Shown: one piece after another, positions 48,503 to 61,100 of the stretch
Layout of the letters: every line of letters begins with the position of its first letter
How positions within the stretch are numbered: position 1 is the stretch's first letter
Made by a program: the position numbers and the translations under genes
The notes under the pieces: model-generated
Told to the model about the DNA's origin: nothing
Databases searched by the model: none
What the model saw: the letters and a program-made list of their open reading frames with translations, nothing else
Assembly: GCA_004026145.2 (NCBI GenBank)
Contig: CP034980.1
Coordinates: forward strand, 14,234,064 to 14,298,063
Direction of reading: 5' to 3'
DNA length: 64,000 nucleotides
DNA from: Takifugu bimaculatus
Taxonomy: Eukaryota > Chordata > Actinopteri > Tetraodontiformes > Tetraodontidae

Positions 48503-50764
48503 TCAAAATGGGGGCGCAACCGCAAAGTGCAGGTTGCAGTAGGACTGTGTCAGCTGGAACGAGAGGAGGTCTAAGTTTTCTATGTATCTCAGAGCCACAA
48601 ATGCCAAAGAGGAGAAAAAGAGGGTGCACAGTAACAACAAGAATGCTATGTGGATCACTTTCCCCGTGATGCGTGGGAGCCTTAGGAAAACCAGGAAAAG
48701 GCAGCGTTAGTAAGCAGGTAATTCAATATTGAAGGGGTTTAATAGTCTTGACCTCTTGTAATACCCTTACAGGCATCTGCCAGGACTGTTATATTGCTGT
48801 TGAAAGTCTGTAGAGAAATTCCAGGGGTCCACCAGCACCTCAGCATCCTTTGTTTCCTGGAGCCAAGAGGGAGAAAAATGAAACCCACACAGTCTCTGCT
48901 GACAGCGCGCTCTAGCGGCCACCTGTGGTAACGCAGCACGACTCTAATCAGAAGTCAAAGTTTTGTCTGCTTACTCTTGCTGAGAGGTTCCAGCTGCATC
49001 ACTTCCTCTGCGTAGGATAAATCATTGAGTTTGTCTTGTGTGAGCGTGTTTAGAAAAGCACTGGAAGGCAAACAGCAGATGCACAGTGTGATCATTCACA
49101 GAAGGTCCTATCAGACTATTGACTTTCCTTTACAAGGAATTTCGCACTTACAACGAGGACTCATCTTGTCTTTCTTGCAGCTGAAATTTCAGTTCTTGAT
49201 TTGTCCTCCTGAGGTCCTGCAACCGAGAACAGCTGGGTAAACCAGACCCACACTTATCCACCAAGCAACACTCCAGGTTCAGGTTATTTCAGTACCTCTA
49301 TGGTGTTAAAAAACTCCTCTAAGTCCTTCTCTGCATTCCTCAACAGCTGATTTTTCTATTAAAATCACATGAAAAGATAAGGGACTGTTGAACTGCACAG
49401 GCAGGACTTATGTGAATTTTAGGATCTTGGCGTGCTGTTGCAGACTAGCAATGAGGCCTCCTACCTCTTGGATAGACATATCGTTCTGCTGCAGCTCCAA
49501 ATGAGCCGCTTCAAGGTCCCTCTGGAGGGAAAAAACAATCACACAAATATCAGTCAAAGGTCAATTCCAGAGGCAAGATAAGGAAATCACTGTAACCTGG
49601 AGGATCTGATGTGCTTGGCTGATCTTGCTCAGGGTCTTCTTGTCCTCGTCCCTCTGCTGCTGGAGGTCTTTCAGCTACGAAAAAGTGAACAATCTTTCAG
49701 AATTGTTTCAGAAAGGCGCAGAAATCCTCCAACTGTGCTGCAATGAGCATGAAACATGAAACCTCGGAAATAAGCTGCTGGTTGTCCTCCCTCTGTAGGG
49801 TTAATTGTTCCTCCTGCAAAAAACACAGCAAGACACATTTATCCCTCCGCTTATCTCCTATTAAACTGTTGCTCATTCTGGATCAGGGTCACGGGGATGC
49901 TGGAGTCTATCACAGTGGTTTCCAGGCAACAGTGTGTAGCTCTGTAGAGCATGACAAACCGGTAAACCAGGGGGGATCATAACATTGCTCACCATTAGCT
50001 GAATTTTTTGCACATTTTTTCTCTTTTCATCAGCCAGAGAAGGTGGACAAGGCTCTCCTCTGTCCTGTTGTGCCTCTGAGACCATCTTCTCCAGCCTAAA
50101 GAGAAACAACAGCAGCCTTTTTAAAAGCTACAAAACCCTCCGAAGCCAAAGGTGGATGGAAACTGCAAACTGCTGAGAGGAAATCTGTGTGATCATTTAC
50201 ACTGTTGGCTTTTTTCCTCAGGGACTTGTTGTCTGAGCAAAGCGAGACGTTCTCAGTCTCTGCAGCATCCAGCCACTCCATCAACGATGCGTTCAGGTCC
50301 TTCAGGTGGATGCTGTCATGATGCAGCTTAGCTATTTTGTCTAGCATTTCCTCTTGTGCCCTGCACGATTACCAGCACAAACACACACATTTGCGCACAT
50401 TGGAGCAAATGTTGAATGTGTTTTGGTTGGTGGGCACTTACATTGTGTCTTCAGTATTCTCGCTCATTTTGGCTTGTTTGTTTCTGTGTAAGAAGAGCAA
50501 ATAAAATCTTGTATGTTTTGTTCTAAAGCTGTTTCTATCCACTTTGGAGCTCTTTTGGCTCTTTAATGTCTGTATTTCTGCACAATGTCTCCCTGTTTAA
50601 AGTCATTGCTGTGTAGGAGTCAGTATAAGTTAAGCAAGATTTTCTATGTCGGGAGATATTTTTTAAAAAAAAAATGAAAAAGGAAGTTTACTAAATGTAG
50701 TCCTAAGTTTTAAAGAGATTAAATACCTGTAATTTTTTTCCAGTTTCACGAGTTTGGTCATCAT
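48503..50764 (-). CDS. Coiled-coil protein with KASH-like C-terminal anchor (KASH5/LRMP-like)
   Basis: Predicted outer-nuclear-membrane tether. Exons: 50727-50764 (MMTKLVKLEKNYR), about 50463-50485, 50210-50362, 49993-50094, 49761-49814, about 49599-49672, about 49466-49523, about 49297-49356, about 49151-49215, about 48974-49060, 48771-48856, 48503-48680. The body is coiled coil (MLDKIAKLHHDSIHLKDLN, DLQQQRDEDKKTLSKISQ). The last exon encodes one membrane span (HIAFLLLLCTLFFSSLAFVA) and a tail of about 30 residues ending CNLHFAVAPPF. A single span plus a short lumenal tail ending in a proline-rich tetrapeptide is the KASH-domain plan that binds SUN proteins. The segment with AAETEN and SLRKK resembles the KASH5 coiled coil, but no EF-hand exon is visible. 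Two exon joins (near 50215 and between 48974 and 48856) need one-base corrections. Confidence 0.6.
49868..49960 (+). repeat. Degenerate dispersed-repeat fragment in an intron
   Basis: TCTGGATCAGGGTCACGGGG followed by ATGCTGGAGTCTATCACAG matches the phrase gatcagggtcacgggggggctggagcctatcccagc, frequent in teleost repeats. Family not assigned. Confidence 0.45.
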
Positions 50765-52506
50765 ATAATCGCAACTGGCTTTAAAATGTCGTTTGCTTAG
50801 CCGAGATTTGCTTATTGAAGTTAAATTGATGGTCAACGATACATTACGCTCATATTACTGCTCAAAACGGTGGTTAGTGTTTCCTATAGAAATATATTTC
50901 GTAAAGATTCGAAATCCCATATTTTCGTATTGATGAGCGCAGTTATTGTGCTTTGATTATGTCTTTAATCGATATTTCATTAACTTACTGACGCTAAAAG
51001 ACAACATCGCGGTTAGCTAGTGGGGTCTGTGTACTCAAGCTGCGTGTTAATTAACATGACCTAATTGAGAGTTATTCTTGTTATAAGCTCACATAATGTT
51101 TAAAAACAGAAATAAATACCTTGCCGGTGGAAGAACTATATTCTGTTGATATTATACGATGGCATTTGTATAGTGATTAAAACGTAGGTACGTTAATAAT
51201 ATGGACATCAAAGCATCAATAATCAACGAAAAGCTTTCATTAAAATAAAGTTATTTTAAAAAATCTTTTATGTTCACATACTTTATTATTTAAATTGGGT
51301 AAGTAGTTTTTCAGGGGTGGAAAGTTCTATTAATTTAATCCAGCTGTCATCCAAACTACTGTTACTAAAAATAAGAATCTGCTCCTGTCCTAAATTCTGA
51401 GACAGTTCAACTAATAAATGTCAAATACTGTATTAAAGCAGACAGTAGAAATCCAACTGTTTGGAAATTTTTATGTTTGCTGATTGATTTTTATTAAGAT
51501 GACCAACCATAAACACCACAACCCATTAAAAGGACCCCCGAAAACAAAAAACAAACCCATCATATATTTAGGAAACAATTTTTAAAAATATGAATGACAG
51601 TTTACATGCATGAACATCTGAGTGAAAAAAACCCAAAACACGTGCAAAAGACATGGGAATAGAGCTTTGAAATGGATTCAAGGACAGCAAAACCCCTCCG
51701 CATGTCTCCCAAGTCCATACTAATCAAATGAAGGCACAGTGCAGGTTTATGCAATAGTGCAGGTACAAAACATAGCAATTTATTATACAAACTCTGATTT
51801 CCTGCACGGATTTGACTGAAAAAGGCCCATACTGTATCCTAGGCAACAGGATTACTATGTTATTGTGTCGTAGTAGGGACATCGGTTGTTGGACTTTAAA
51901 TGTCCCTTAACTGACATAAAACCGTGACTTTAGGTACTTTTTATGCTTCTACTGTAAATCACAACATCACGTTTAGGTTTCCTTCCAACGTTAACCTCTA
52001 CACAGGATGAACATCTCAGCACCACTTTTGTCCTGTTCGCAAAACTCTGGCTCAGGAGCGTGTTTATGAGAGCAGAGGAAATACTTTAAGAGTGCTGACA
52101 AATTTGTCTCATCTTCCTGCATAAAAATGTAGAGGATGGGAAAAATCCACTCTACCAATCCCAATAATAACTAGTGCACAATCACTTAAGTCTCTGTATT
52201 GTTTAAATACATTTGTAGTATGCCAAAGTAAACCTTTATTATGAGGCCAGCCTCAAACAGAGTATCATCATTCTTTGGATCAATGTGAAATAGAACCAGA
52301 ACTTCATTGTATCAACTCAGCACAAGTTGCCCCAGCAATACTGTTAAATGTTACAAAAAGTAACATCTCCAACAAAATAACCATCCTTAGAAATTTCCCT
52401 CACAGCCTGCGAATTTTGAATCGTAGGCGATGCTAACAGCAGCAGTTCCCCATACGGAGAACCATCACCATTAAAGACAGCCAATTACCCTTCAGGCAAT
52501 CCACTG
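50765..52506. other. KASH-gene promoter and zdhhc24 3' UTR
   Basis: AT-rich spacer with no coding signal. A reverse-strand AATAAA (TTTATT near 51778) could end zdhhc24 transcripts, giving a 3' UTR of about 0.7 kb. Confidence 0.45.
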
Positions 52507-53867
52507 TTAACGAGCAGGTTCCAGGGAACCAGTGACCTGGAAGCTGATTCCATCTCCAGGTAACGGCGATGGGATGAGCGGACAGAGCCAGCAGACGTAC
52601 CAGCGGAGGCCCAGAGTGTGATACAAGTTGCCCATTATGCCAAGACTGTAGGGCCGGCGAGACGAGTACCACTCCCGGGTAGTCTGTCCTCGAAACATCA
52701 AGACGAGATGGAAGAAGAAGAAGGCGGACACTAGCAAGAAGCCCACTACACACGTGTCTGCGATGAAGGCGAAGGCAAAGGCACGTGGCGAGACTTGACC
52801 TGCAAAAGAAAATAGTTCTTTTTAGTGTAAAATTGCAATTATGTTCCCAAGCTGCTTTTAAATTGGACAGAAAGCTACAGAACTACACAGTTCAAACCAC
52901 ACCTTACCTGAAATGAGCATAATCCAGGGTATAAGCAGCAGCAGGACGCTGTGTACAGTGACACCTTCCTTTAATATGACAAGGAAAACCTCTGCGTTCA
53001 TCAGAGTAGCGTACAGCAGCCCAGACCACATGAACAACAAGCAGCTCAGGAAGTAGCGGTAGTTACGGAATCCCACACACTGGCCAAAGAAGACGCAGTG
53101 GTGATCTCGCCGCAGCACACACACTTTACAGTCGTAGCAGTGGGAGCAGCGAGGGGGAGTGTGTGTCTCGCAGGTGTAACAGTACCTGGAACAAAAACAA
53201 TGTCATCATATGGTTAGAGGGGCATCCATCGGTTTTTGGGACCATTATGAGGGATTTAACGGTGAAAATTAAACACTGGTTTTCCTACATAAAGACCTAC
53301 ACCCATAGTAGAGCGTACATATACTGTATATGTGTGCACTATACTGTATATGTAGTAATAAAAGTTTACATAACATGGTAGTTTATGATCAAGGTCCTTG
53401 GCCTAGATCTTATAAGATAAAAGTCCCTATGGAATCTTAAAAAATGAGATATGCTCATTTTCTCACATACTCTGACAGCAAAATATTAAAGCTAATTCAA
53501 AAGCATTTGTTTCTTGCCAACAAGCATTATTTGCCCCACCTAAATATTCACCTCCTCACCCGTGTTCTTACCTCCACCCTTGCCCCATGCCCTCTCCCCC
53601 CAGGAACACCCCCCTGATACTGGGGCTGGTTTTGATGAACAGCATGGCGTTCCAACAGATGTTGATCAACATGAAGTACTGGGATATTAAGTGGGCCGTT
53701 TTCCAGCGACTGGACCAGATCGTTTTCTTCTCCAGTGGAGCCTCGACCATAACAAGGTAGCTCACCTCGCCGGTGATAGAGAACACCAGGAAGGTATTGA
53801 GCACAACGGGGAGGTGGTGACACAACTTTTCCACCCTACAAAATGTTTTACTCGCAAAACTCGTCAT
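52507..53867 (-). CDS. zdhhc24: DHHC palmitoyltransferase 24
   Basis: Integral-membrane S-acyltransferase that transfers palmitate to protein cysteines. Three exons: 53572-53867, 52908-53185, 52507-52799; 867 nt, 288 aa, close to the human length. Order: TM1 (LPVVLNTFLVFSITGEVSYL), TM2 (LINICWNAMLFI), the conserved SIRGVFLGGEGMGQGWRYCY entry to the zinc-binding CRD, CETHTPPRCSHCYDCKVCVL, the catalytic RRDHHC with Cys nucleophile, VGFRNYRYFLSCLLF (TM3), SVLLLLIPWIMLISG (TM4), and the C-terminal RGQTTREW and PLPGDGISFQ motifs. These last two motifs identify ZDHHC24 within the family. No frame defects. Human ZDHHC24 is at 11q13.2. It is divergent from the kiz-like gene. Confidence 0.9.
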
Positions 53868-54678
53868 GTTTTCTGTCCCTTTACACCCGGACGTTTAAAT
53901 CACGCCTCTCAGGCGCGGGCTGACAGAAAATACTGGTTTAACAGACGGACTGTGGTCAAGATAAATAAGCAAACAGCGTTTCTACCCCTGCATGCACTCC
54001 AATATATAATGTAAATAGTACAATAATAATTTATGTTCCTAATATACGATACGAAAAAGGCGAATTTGTGCGTATCAAATGAATCCAGAACGCGCAGATT
54101 TACCGCAATCGATATGGAACGAAAAATGTGTTACACGAAAACACTCCCCTAGTGCAACAATATACTAATGCAGAAAAGTTCCGCCTGTAATATTACAATC
54201 AGTGCACGTTTTAAAAATCAAAGTTTGTGTTTTAACGCCAGAACTTCTCCAGGTCAGCATAAAAACGTTACAGTAAGCTCTTCTCGCATGGCTTCAGCAA
54301 AACATTATGATGAATAGTATTCAAATTTGTCCCGTATTTTATTTGTATATTATTGTGACAAAAAAAGCAAATTAAATACAACTTTTACATTACACAATGC
54401 TCAGTTAACTGCATCACCAAATACATAAATTTTCAATTATTTTTGTAATATTCTGTAACAACAATAATAAGACTCTTGTCTTCGGAAAGATGGATATGTT
54501 GCATACTGTAAACTGTTATTGGCTTCACATGTGTGAAGTGAGTTTTTATTAATTTATTCATTATTTTAATTTTTTTTTTTTTTTTACAGTCAATAATTTC
54601 AGTTTAATCCTGTTGCCACACTGGTGTTACACATCCCTTCCCCCAAAGGAAGAATGTAATCCCCAATAATCTCTGCAG
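53868..54678. other. Divergent promoter between zdhhc24 and the kiz-like gene
   Basis: AT-rich. No N-terminal exon of the kiz-like gene could be recognised, although one is expected if it starts as in mammals. A poly-T run lies near 54568-54586. Confidence 0.4.
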
Positions 54679-57600
54679 GCAAGGCTGTACAGATGATTGC
54701 ACCAAAGGAGAATTTACTGTCTCTTGATCACCAGATCAACATGGAGCGGCGCGCTTTCAAAACCCAAAGACTATCACCCCAAAATCAGAAGTAAGAATTT
54801 TAATAGCAGCTCCAATTTGTTGTATTGGTTTGGGGATCTTTTACTTGACACACACTCGGAAGGCACTGTGACTCTGAAGCCAGAGTATTGTATTTAAATT
54901 TGTTGAATGATAATGCAAGTAGTGTCAACACACCATTAATGTTCCAAGAATACTGTAGAATCGTCGATAAGCAAAATCTTAAGCCAACAGTTACTTCTGT
55001 GCATCACTGTGTTGGATAGTGCGAGTTGTTTTATTTACATGAAGCTCTGTTGTGCCTTACCTTGCCACAGGACATTGCATCTTCAGCAGTACTGTCAGGA
55101 GATGCAGGATGGAGTGATAAGAGCTCAGCACCACAACAGGCAGCTGCTGCAGCAGTTTGAGGAAGCTCAGAGCACGCTGAGGGAAATGGCAACGCTCACC
55201 GCTGCCATGAGAACCACTCGGGTGAAAACAGTAACTCAACGTTACAAATGAGGGACAGAATCAGAAAGTTGCTATAGCGAAAAAGTGAGGTGGAGATGTT
55301 TTGTCACTTTCTCAATGAAGTATGACAGCGATTTGTCACTTTTGATCCTCTCCAGATGGAGTATGAACAGCATCTGGTGGGCATTCCACGATGGAGGCAA
55401 CAACTCCAGGAAAACACACAGGAGACGGTACAAGACATGCAGCCCTAAAACAAAACAGAACAACAAAAGCATAGTAAAAATCATGAGAAATAAAAAAGAA
55501 GTGCATGCTCTATTTCATATGTATATACAGTATTATCAGAGTCTTAACACTTTAAAGTTTTACGGATTTTTTAAATGGATATTTAGAATCTGCAGTACTA
55601 AAACAATTTTAGTTAAGCTTTGAAAGAATTGCAGAAAGCAGATTGGGAGTTACCTTAACAGGAATTAGAATGATACATTTATAAATTATGTAATTTAAAT
55701 TAAACTAGCTTTGTTAGGTCTTGCATTAGCATATTGTACAAGATTTGTTTTTATATCTCAGCCTCTTTATTAAACAAATGCTCTTCTCCAGAGACAGCTA
55801 CACAACCCAGGAGACAGAACAAGTTCCTCTCCAGATCCACCTTTACCTTCTCGGCCCAGCTGTGATGGCTCCTTTCATTCCCTGCACATTCAGCCTTCCT
55901 GGGTGATGCACCCCAGAAATCCTCACCATCTCCAGGACTCCTCACATGGTCCACATTTCTCCTCTACTCCGCTCCAACCCCACCATTGGGCCTCAGGGCT
56001 TAGCCATCATCAGTTCCTGCCCGGCTACAACGAGCAAGAACAACCCTGGTTCTGGCCCGCTGCTGTGGCCGGAATCCCTTCTGACTCCTGAGGCTCAGGT
56101 TCTTTAAGACAGAGCCTCCTGCTGAGAGCTGGCAGCATTCCCAGACGAGCAGCGGTCCGAATTCATACAGAAAGAGTGTTGGCAGCAGGAACAGTCGTTC
56201 AGCTCAGGAGCTGGATACCCAACCAGGTGTGGAAGGCAACACTTTCATCATTTTTCCCACTCGCCTGTGTTGACCATTGATTACGTCTGTGTGTAGTTCG
56301 TCTGTCCTGCTCTGCAGAGAGCAGCGACGGCACCACAGGGTCCAATCAGCTGAGCAGGAAGAAGAGAGGAAAGCCAAAACGCAGCTCCGACAGAGACCAC
56401 GGCTCTCCAGAGTAAGACATACTCTCAGATTTCAAACTTTGAATGTGTTGAAGAACCACTTAGAGCATCTGGGATAGTTGTCCCAACACCAAACACTAGA
56501 TTCATGTTTCTACTTCACAACAGGGCTACTTTTAATTATATCAGTCATTACCTTTTTACTTTTTAAAAAAAAAAATCTAATTTGACTATTTTCATCTTAA
56601 AAAAGAATATAAATTAAAAAAGGTAACTATAAATAATTTAAATCCACATGACTTTCATTCAACCTGTTCCAGTTCCCAGGCCGACAGTGTTGTCAGGACA
56701 GGAGTGAAAACGGCCCAAAGCTCAGGGAGCGTTGCCTCGTCAGAGGAGAGCAGATCCAGCATGAAAGGTGCAGGACCTGATGGTGCACTGCTGAAGGTGA
56801 AGAATGGAGTCAAAGAAAGGAACAATAGAAAGAAAGAAGACAGTCAGTCTAGTAGTGAGGAATCCAGGTGTGATCAAACAGGCAGGGAGGAATCAGGAAC
56901 CATGAGGGAAAATTCTGGGAGTGTTCATTTAAAGATTAAAACTGAATGTTTAAGCAATAGATCTGAGGGGGAAAATGAGGAAGTGAAGGATGATGGGAGC
57001 CAGGAGGAAGAACCAGAAGAGAATGATGTAGAGGTCGAGAGTGATGAAAATGATGCAAGAGATGAAGAGGAACAAGAGAGGAAAGAGGAGCACGTTTCAA
57101 GTAGGAACAAGACAACCGATGAAGAGAGAAGGATGTGGGAGCAGAGGAAGAGATGGAGGAGCAAGAGTCAGAGGCGTCCGATGGGATGGAGGACGAAGAC
57201 AACAGGAAACTGGATTCGGCATCTTCTCAGGATGAAGTGGAGAAAAATAAGAATGAAATGAGCGAAGTTTTAAGCAAGGAGGATGAAGAGTCAGATGAAG
57301 ATAACAAAAGCCAAGACTCTTCCTATGATGGGGAAGAGGTGGCACAGGAGGAGAAAGGAGAGGAAGCATCACAGAGGGAGGACGAGAGCGACTCGGACGA
57401 TTGTATCGTCTCCCTACAGAAGTAAGACGAGCGTGACCTTTAACCTCTCAGAGGCGACGGCAGATGATGCCTCTGGAATCTGTTTTCAGGTCTAAAATGC
57501 TGCACATTATTCCTGAGGAGGCCCCAGAAGATGAGGAGGACCCAGAAGATGAGGAGGAGGAGGCTCAGTCTGGAAGCTCTGAGGAAGGTTCAGACGAGCT

Positions 57601-57941
57601 CAGTGAAGACGACATGGAGGATCTGGGGGCGCCTCCACAATCACCAAAAACACAGTTGAGTTCGTTTTATTTTCTGTCCAATTGTAGAAACATCTTGAAT
57701 TGTTTTATTCCTCATCTGCATTTCCAGAGAAAAGGAGATAAAACCAGAGCAGAACCCTAAAGGTACAGTGAGTTCACCACATTCAGACGGAGCGAGGCTA
57801 CATAAAAAAATCATTGAGTGGGTTTATTCTCTTTTAGGATCTTATGTCAGAATGGAGATTTTCCAGGTGGAGAGTGAAGAGGGATCGGCACACGGGGATC
57901 ACCCGACTGATTCCGACGAGTTTGATCACTTCTTTGACTAA
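54679..57941 (+). CDS. Kizuna-like acidic centrosomal protein
   Basis: Kizuna (KIZ) stabilises the pericentriolar material and is a PLK1 substrate; human mutations cause rod-cone dystrophy. Exons: 54679-54790, 55071-55221, 55356-55427, 55792-56226, 56318-56411, 56673-57421, 57490-57654, 57728-57762, 57838-57941. The N-terminal coiled coil (HLQQYCQEMQDGVIRAQHHN, RQLLQQFEEAQSTLREM, RMEYEQHLV) parallels KIZ residues about 60-120, where the same spacing of YLKEI, RNQEYLKRFERVQ and KLEYETQI occurs. The C-terminus TDSDEFDHFFD resembles KIZ TDDSDDFYD. Between them are a His/Pro-rich region and a long Glu/Asp/Lys-rich region. Apparent frame breaks lie at about 56085-56106 (two single insertions would restore SD-PEAQVL-KTEPPAESW) and at about 57095-57130. 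The start may be ATG 54693 or an upstream exon. Assignment is by pattern only. Confidence 0.5.
56081..56108 (+). other. Two adjacent apparent +1 frameshifts in the kiz-like gene
   Basis: The frame ends in TGA at 56089-56091. One extra base before CCTGAG and another in CTTTAAG would restore an open frame that continues to the next donor at 56226 in phase with the following exon. Confidence 0.45.
57095..57131 (+). other. Frame change in the acidic exon of the kiz-like gene
   Basis: The upstream frame (ERKEEHVSSRNKTTDEER) runs on only to 57261. The frame that reaches the donor at 57421 opens at 57123 (REKDVGAEEEMEEQESEASD). No room exists for an intron. Two inserted bases or one deleted base would reconcile them. 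Confidence 0.5.
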
Positions 57942-58175
57942 ATGTGTTTGTTTGACCTGAGATAATGTGAAATTAAAAAATCCAAACATTTGTTGTCAAT
58001 CCAGAGGAGTTACTTTTAAAACAACACGCCATACAGACCAATATGTATCAAAATAACTGTTTATTCTGTCAGAATCTGATGAATGTTACTCCTTTGTATA
58101 AAAAGCTGAATGTTGAACAAGGGAATTCTCCATTAAACATTTTACCAGTGCTGATGAGTTTCTGGAAGTTTTAAA
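57942..58175. other. Convergent 3' ends of the kiz-like gene and pola2
   Basis: A short gap with ATTAAA near 57972 (+ strand) and a reverse-strand AATAAA near 58060, suggesting overlapping or nearly abutting polyadenylation sites. Confidence 0.45.
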
Positions 58176-61100
58176 TTAAATTTTCACCACTTGAGCGGCC
58201 AAACAGGGACTGACCCTCTCCCCTTCCTCTGAGGAGCGGCGCTGGAGAAGCAGCCTGCTGTAGGTTCCGCCCACGTGACCTTTGGTCAGTCGTCCAGGGT
58301 TGACACACACGCAGCCAATCACATCCTACAGAAGACATTTCACATTTGTTTAAACCTAATTCAGCATTTCAGATTTAACAAACTCACACGTGATGAATAC
58401 ATATAAATCCGGAACTCAGGCTGGCATAAATAAAGAGGTTCTCATGCAGAGCTGCCTCTACCTTTATAAAATAACGCAGCTCAGATGGAAGGATGAGAAC
58501 ATCAGGGGTGACGGGCATCTGACCAAAGCTCTGGAACTTCTCATAATCCATGTTAACGTCCTCCACGGGTGGGTACAGCGGGTAGAAACTGTAAGGTTAA
58601 AACAGAAACACGGATGCCAATAACGTTGCGCCAATGCCATCAGAGGTAGAACAAGAACTTTTCGGGACCCCCCCACCCACCTCCTCTGGCACAGCATGTG
58701 TCTCAGTATACGAGAGAATCGGTCCGATCCCGTGCCGCTGCAACACAGAATGGGATCGGTTACAGGGGTGGAATTCAGAGAAACACAAACAAATGCTTCT
58801 GGTACCCGAGTAAACATTAAAAAAAGAATATCAACAACAGAACACGGACACGTCTCTCACCAGCTGATTTCCTCTGCCCCCATGTGGAACAGGATGTCTG
58901 TTGATGTAATGCCAAAGGTCACACCATCAATCAGTAGGGTGCAGGGGTCAGGGACCAGGGTGACGCGCTGCGGAGCGGACACAGAAACACTATATTGGAT
59001 CTGCACCGGCAAGCAAAGACTTAATTACGAGGCTTGAAAGTGTGTCTGACCTCAGACTGGTCCTTGCTGAGGTTTGGCAGGGTGAAGGGAGGCTGTGGAT
59101 AAATGCAGTGATGGTGGATGTCTCTCTGGGAGGGCACAAACACCAGCTGACAGCCAGTGCTGAACAACAGGAAATATGAGCTGTCATCGTGCAGAGGTCA
59201 CTACTGGATGTTATCTGGAGTTAATGCAAACATCCAGCGGAGGGTGAATTAAAGACGCGCGAGTCACCTTTTCGTTCCATCCACTATACTTTCCATACAT
59301 CTTGAGAAAATGGCCTCAAATGTCTCGGTCACCTGGGCTTTCTGTTCAAGAAAAAGTATCGAAGCTGTGAGGAAAAATCCTCCCACTCATATTTGCATGT
59401 GCTTATTCACAGTGAGATGATGATAACCCAACACGGCTGTCAAACATACCTCAATTTGCTCATGTTTGGAATCCACAAATGGCCCCAACTTGAAAAAAAG
59501 AAAAGAATATTAGAACTCAGGCTTAGATTTGCCTGATGTGACAGCTGGTAGGACACGTGAGTGGTAACTGTACCAGTATGCAGACGTCAGGACGATCCCT
59601 CGCGATGACATGTATGAGGTCCAGCAAAGGGTCAAATGTTAGGCTGTCAGAAGGTGTGTATGGTCCACACGCCACCAAAATATTCACAGGCTCTGTAATT
59701 ACAGAAGACACGATTGACAATTAACAGCAGAACATTTGACACATGCTCATCGAGGTTTAAAAGAAATAACATAATCCTTGACCTTCAGTCGCCTCTTTTC
59801 CTGAATCGTTTGTATAGAAAGGAAGTGGAACCCCCTTAAAATGATAAACGTCTTATGAGAAGACAGCAAAAACAATTCAACTGACAATTCTCCACCTTAT
59901 GGTGGTGCCGACATTCATAAAAACACAGCTGACCTCATAGAGTTTGGAAGCTGTCAGCTTTCTCCCTGTTGTGTTCATCCCCTCCATGACCACAACCTGA
60001 GTGGGGGAAACAGACGTGTGCAGATGAAATATGGGTTTACAGTGCACATTAGAGGATGTGAAAGCAACCGAGTAGTTGTTAGAGCTCTCGGTCGGACACT
60101 GGGTGAACCTCCTGCCCAGGTCCTTGGCATGCTCTCCTGCTCTTGGTGGTTATATAACCTGCTACACACATCTCAGTGTACAGGCAAATAGAGTACCACC
60201 TCATTTCTCCCAAACATTAACCCCTTATTTTAGGGCTTTGATGTTACTGTATAGTAGATGGTAAAAATGACACATTATAACATAGGAGGGGGGTTCTCTT
60301 TGCTCACCTGACCAGGAAACAGGGAGTACTCTTTAAGTTCTGATAGACTGACAGGTACTTGCTGACCACCTTGGTCTGGTCCTGCCTCCAGAAGTACTGA
60401 CTGTGCGTTCAATTTGCCATTACTGTCGCAGCAAATCTGGCCCAACACAGTTATGCTATCCTACAATTAAACAAATACAATCTCTTTAACTTGAATACAT
60501 TGTCCAGTTAAATATTAGCTCTCCTTGTATTAACTGTTAAACCGTCAGTGACAAATAAAACTTGAGGTGGGTCCAAGGAAACCTGGATCAAGTGTGTACC
60601 TGAGCAGGTAAGGAGACAGGAGAGAACTCTTCAATGTTGAAGTGCGACCTGAGGCGCTCCCCGAGCACCTCTATCTTCTCCGTGAGCACTGAGAAAATGA
60701 ATGCAACCTTTAACTTTAAACATAAATCAACATGAATACTAATTTGAGTGTATTTGGGACGCAATGGTAGGCTGACTTTTATTGTCATCATTAATACAAA
60801 TGAGCTCATTTGAGCAAATTACCGTAGCTCATTAATACAAATTAGGTCGGCTCTCACCGTTTCGAACATCGCGTAGCCTCTGGAACATGTACTTGTAGCT
60901 GCTGTGGAGAGGGTCCTCCTCTCCTTCATACAGCTCCACCTGGACACCGGCCTTCCTGCCTGCCCAGCGAGTGCCCTGAACAGCCCCAAATGTAACCACC
61001 ACTTCTCCTTTTCCTCCACGTTGAGAATACTTCAAAGATGGAGTCGCACTAAAAAATAAAAATAGGATAAGTTAATTAATATGACAGATTTTTTAAAAAT

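Noticed and set aside
3984..57131. Programmed +1 ribosomal frameshifting as a shared mechanism
   Set aside because: The contexts (TAC TGTG, AGT GGAG, CTC CACC, CTTTAAG, A6) share no slippery codon or adjacent stop arrangement, and vertebrate antizyme-type signals are absent.
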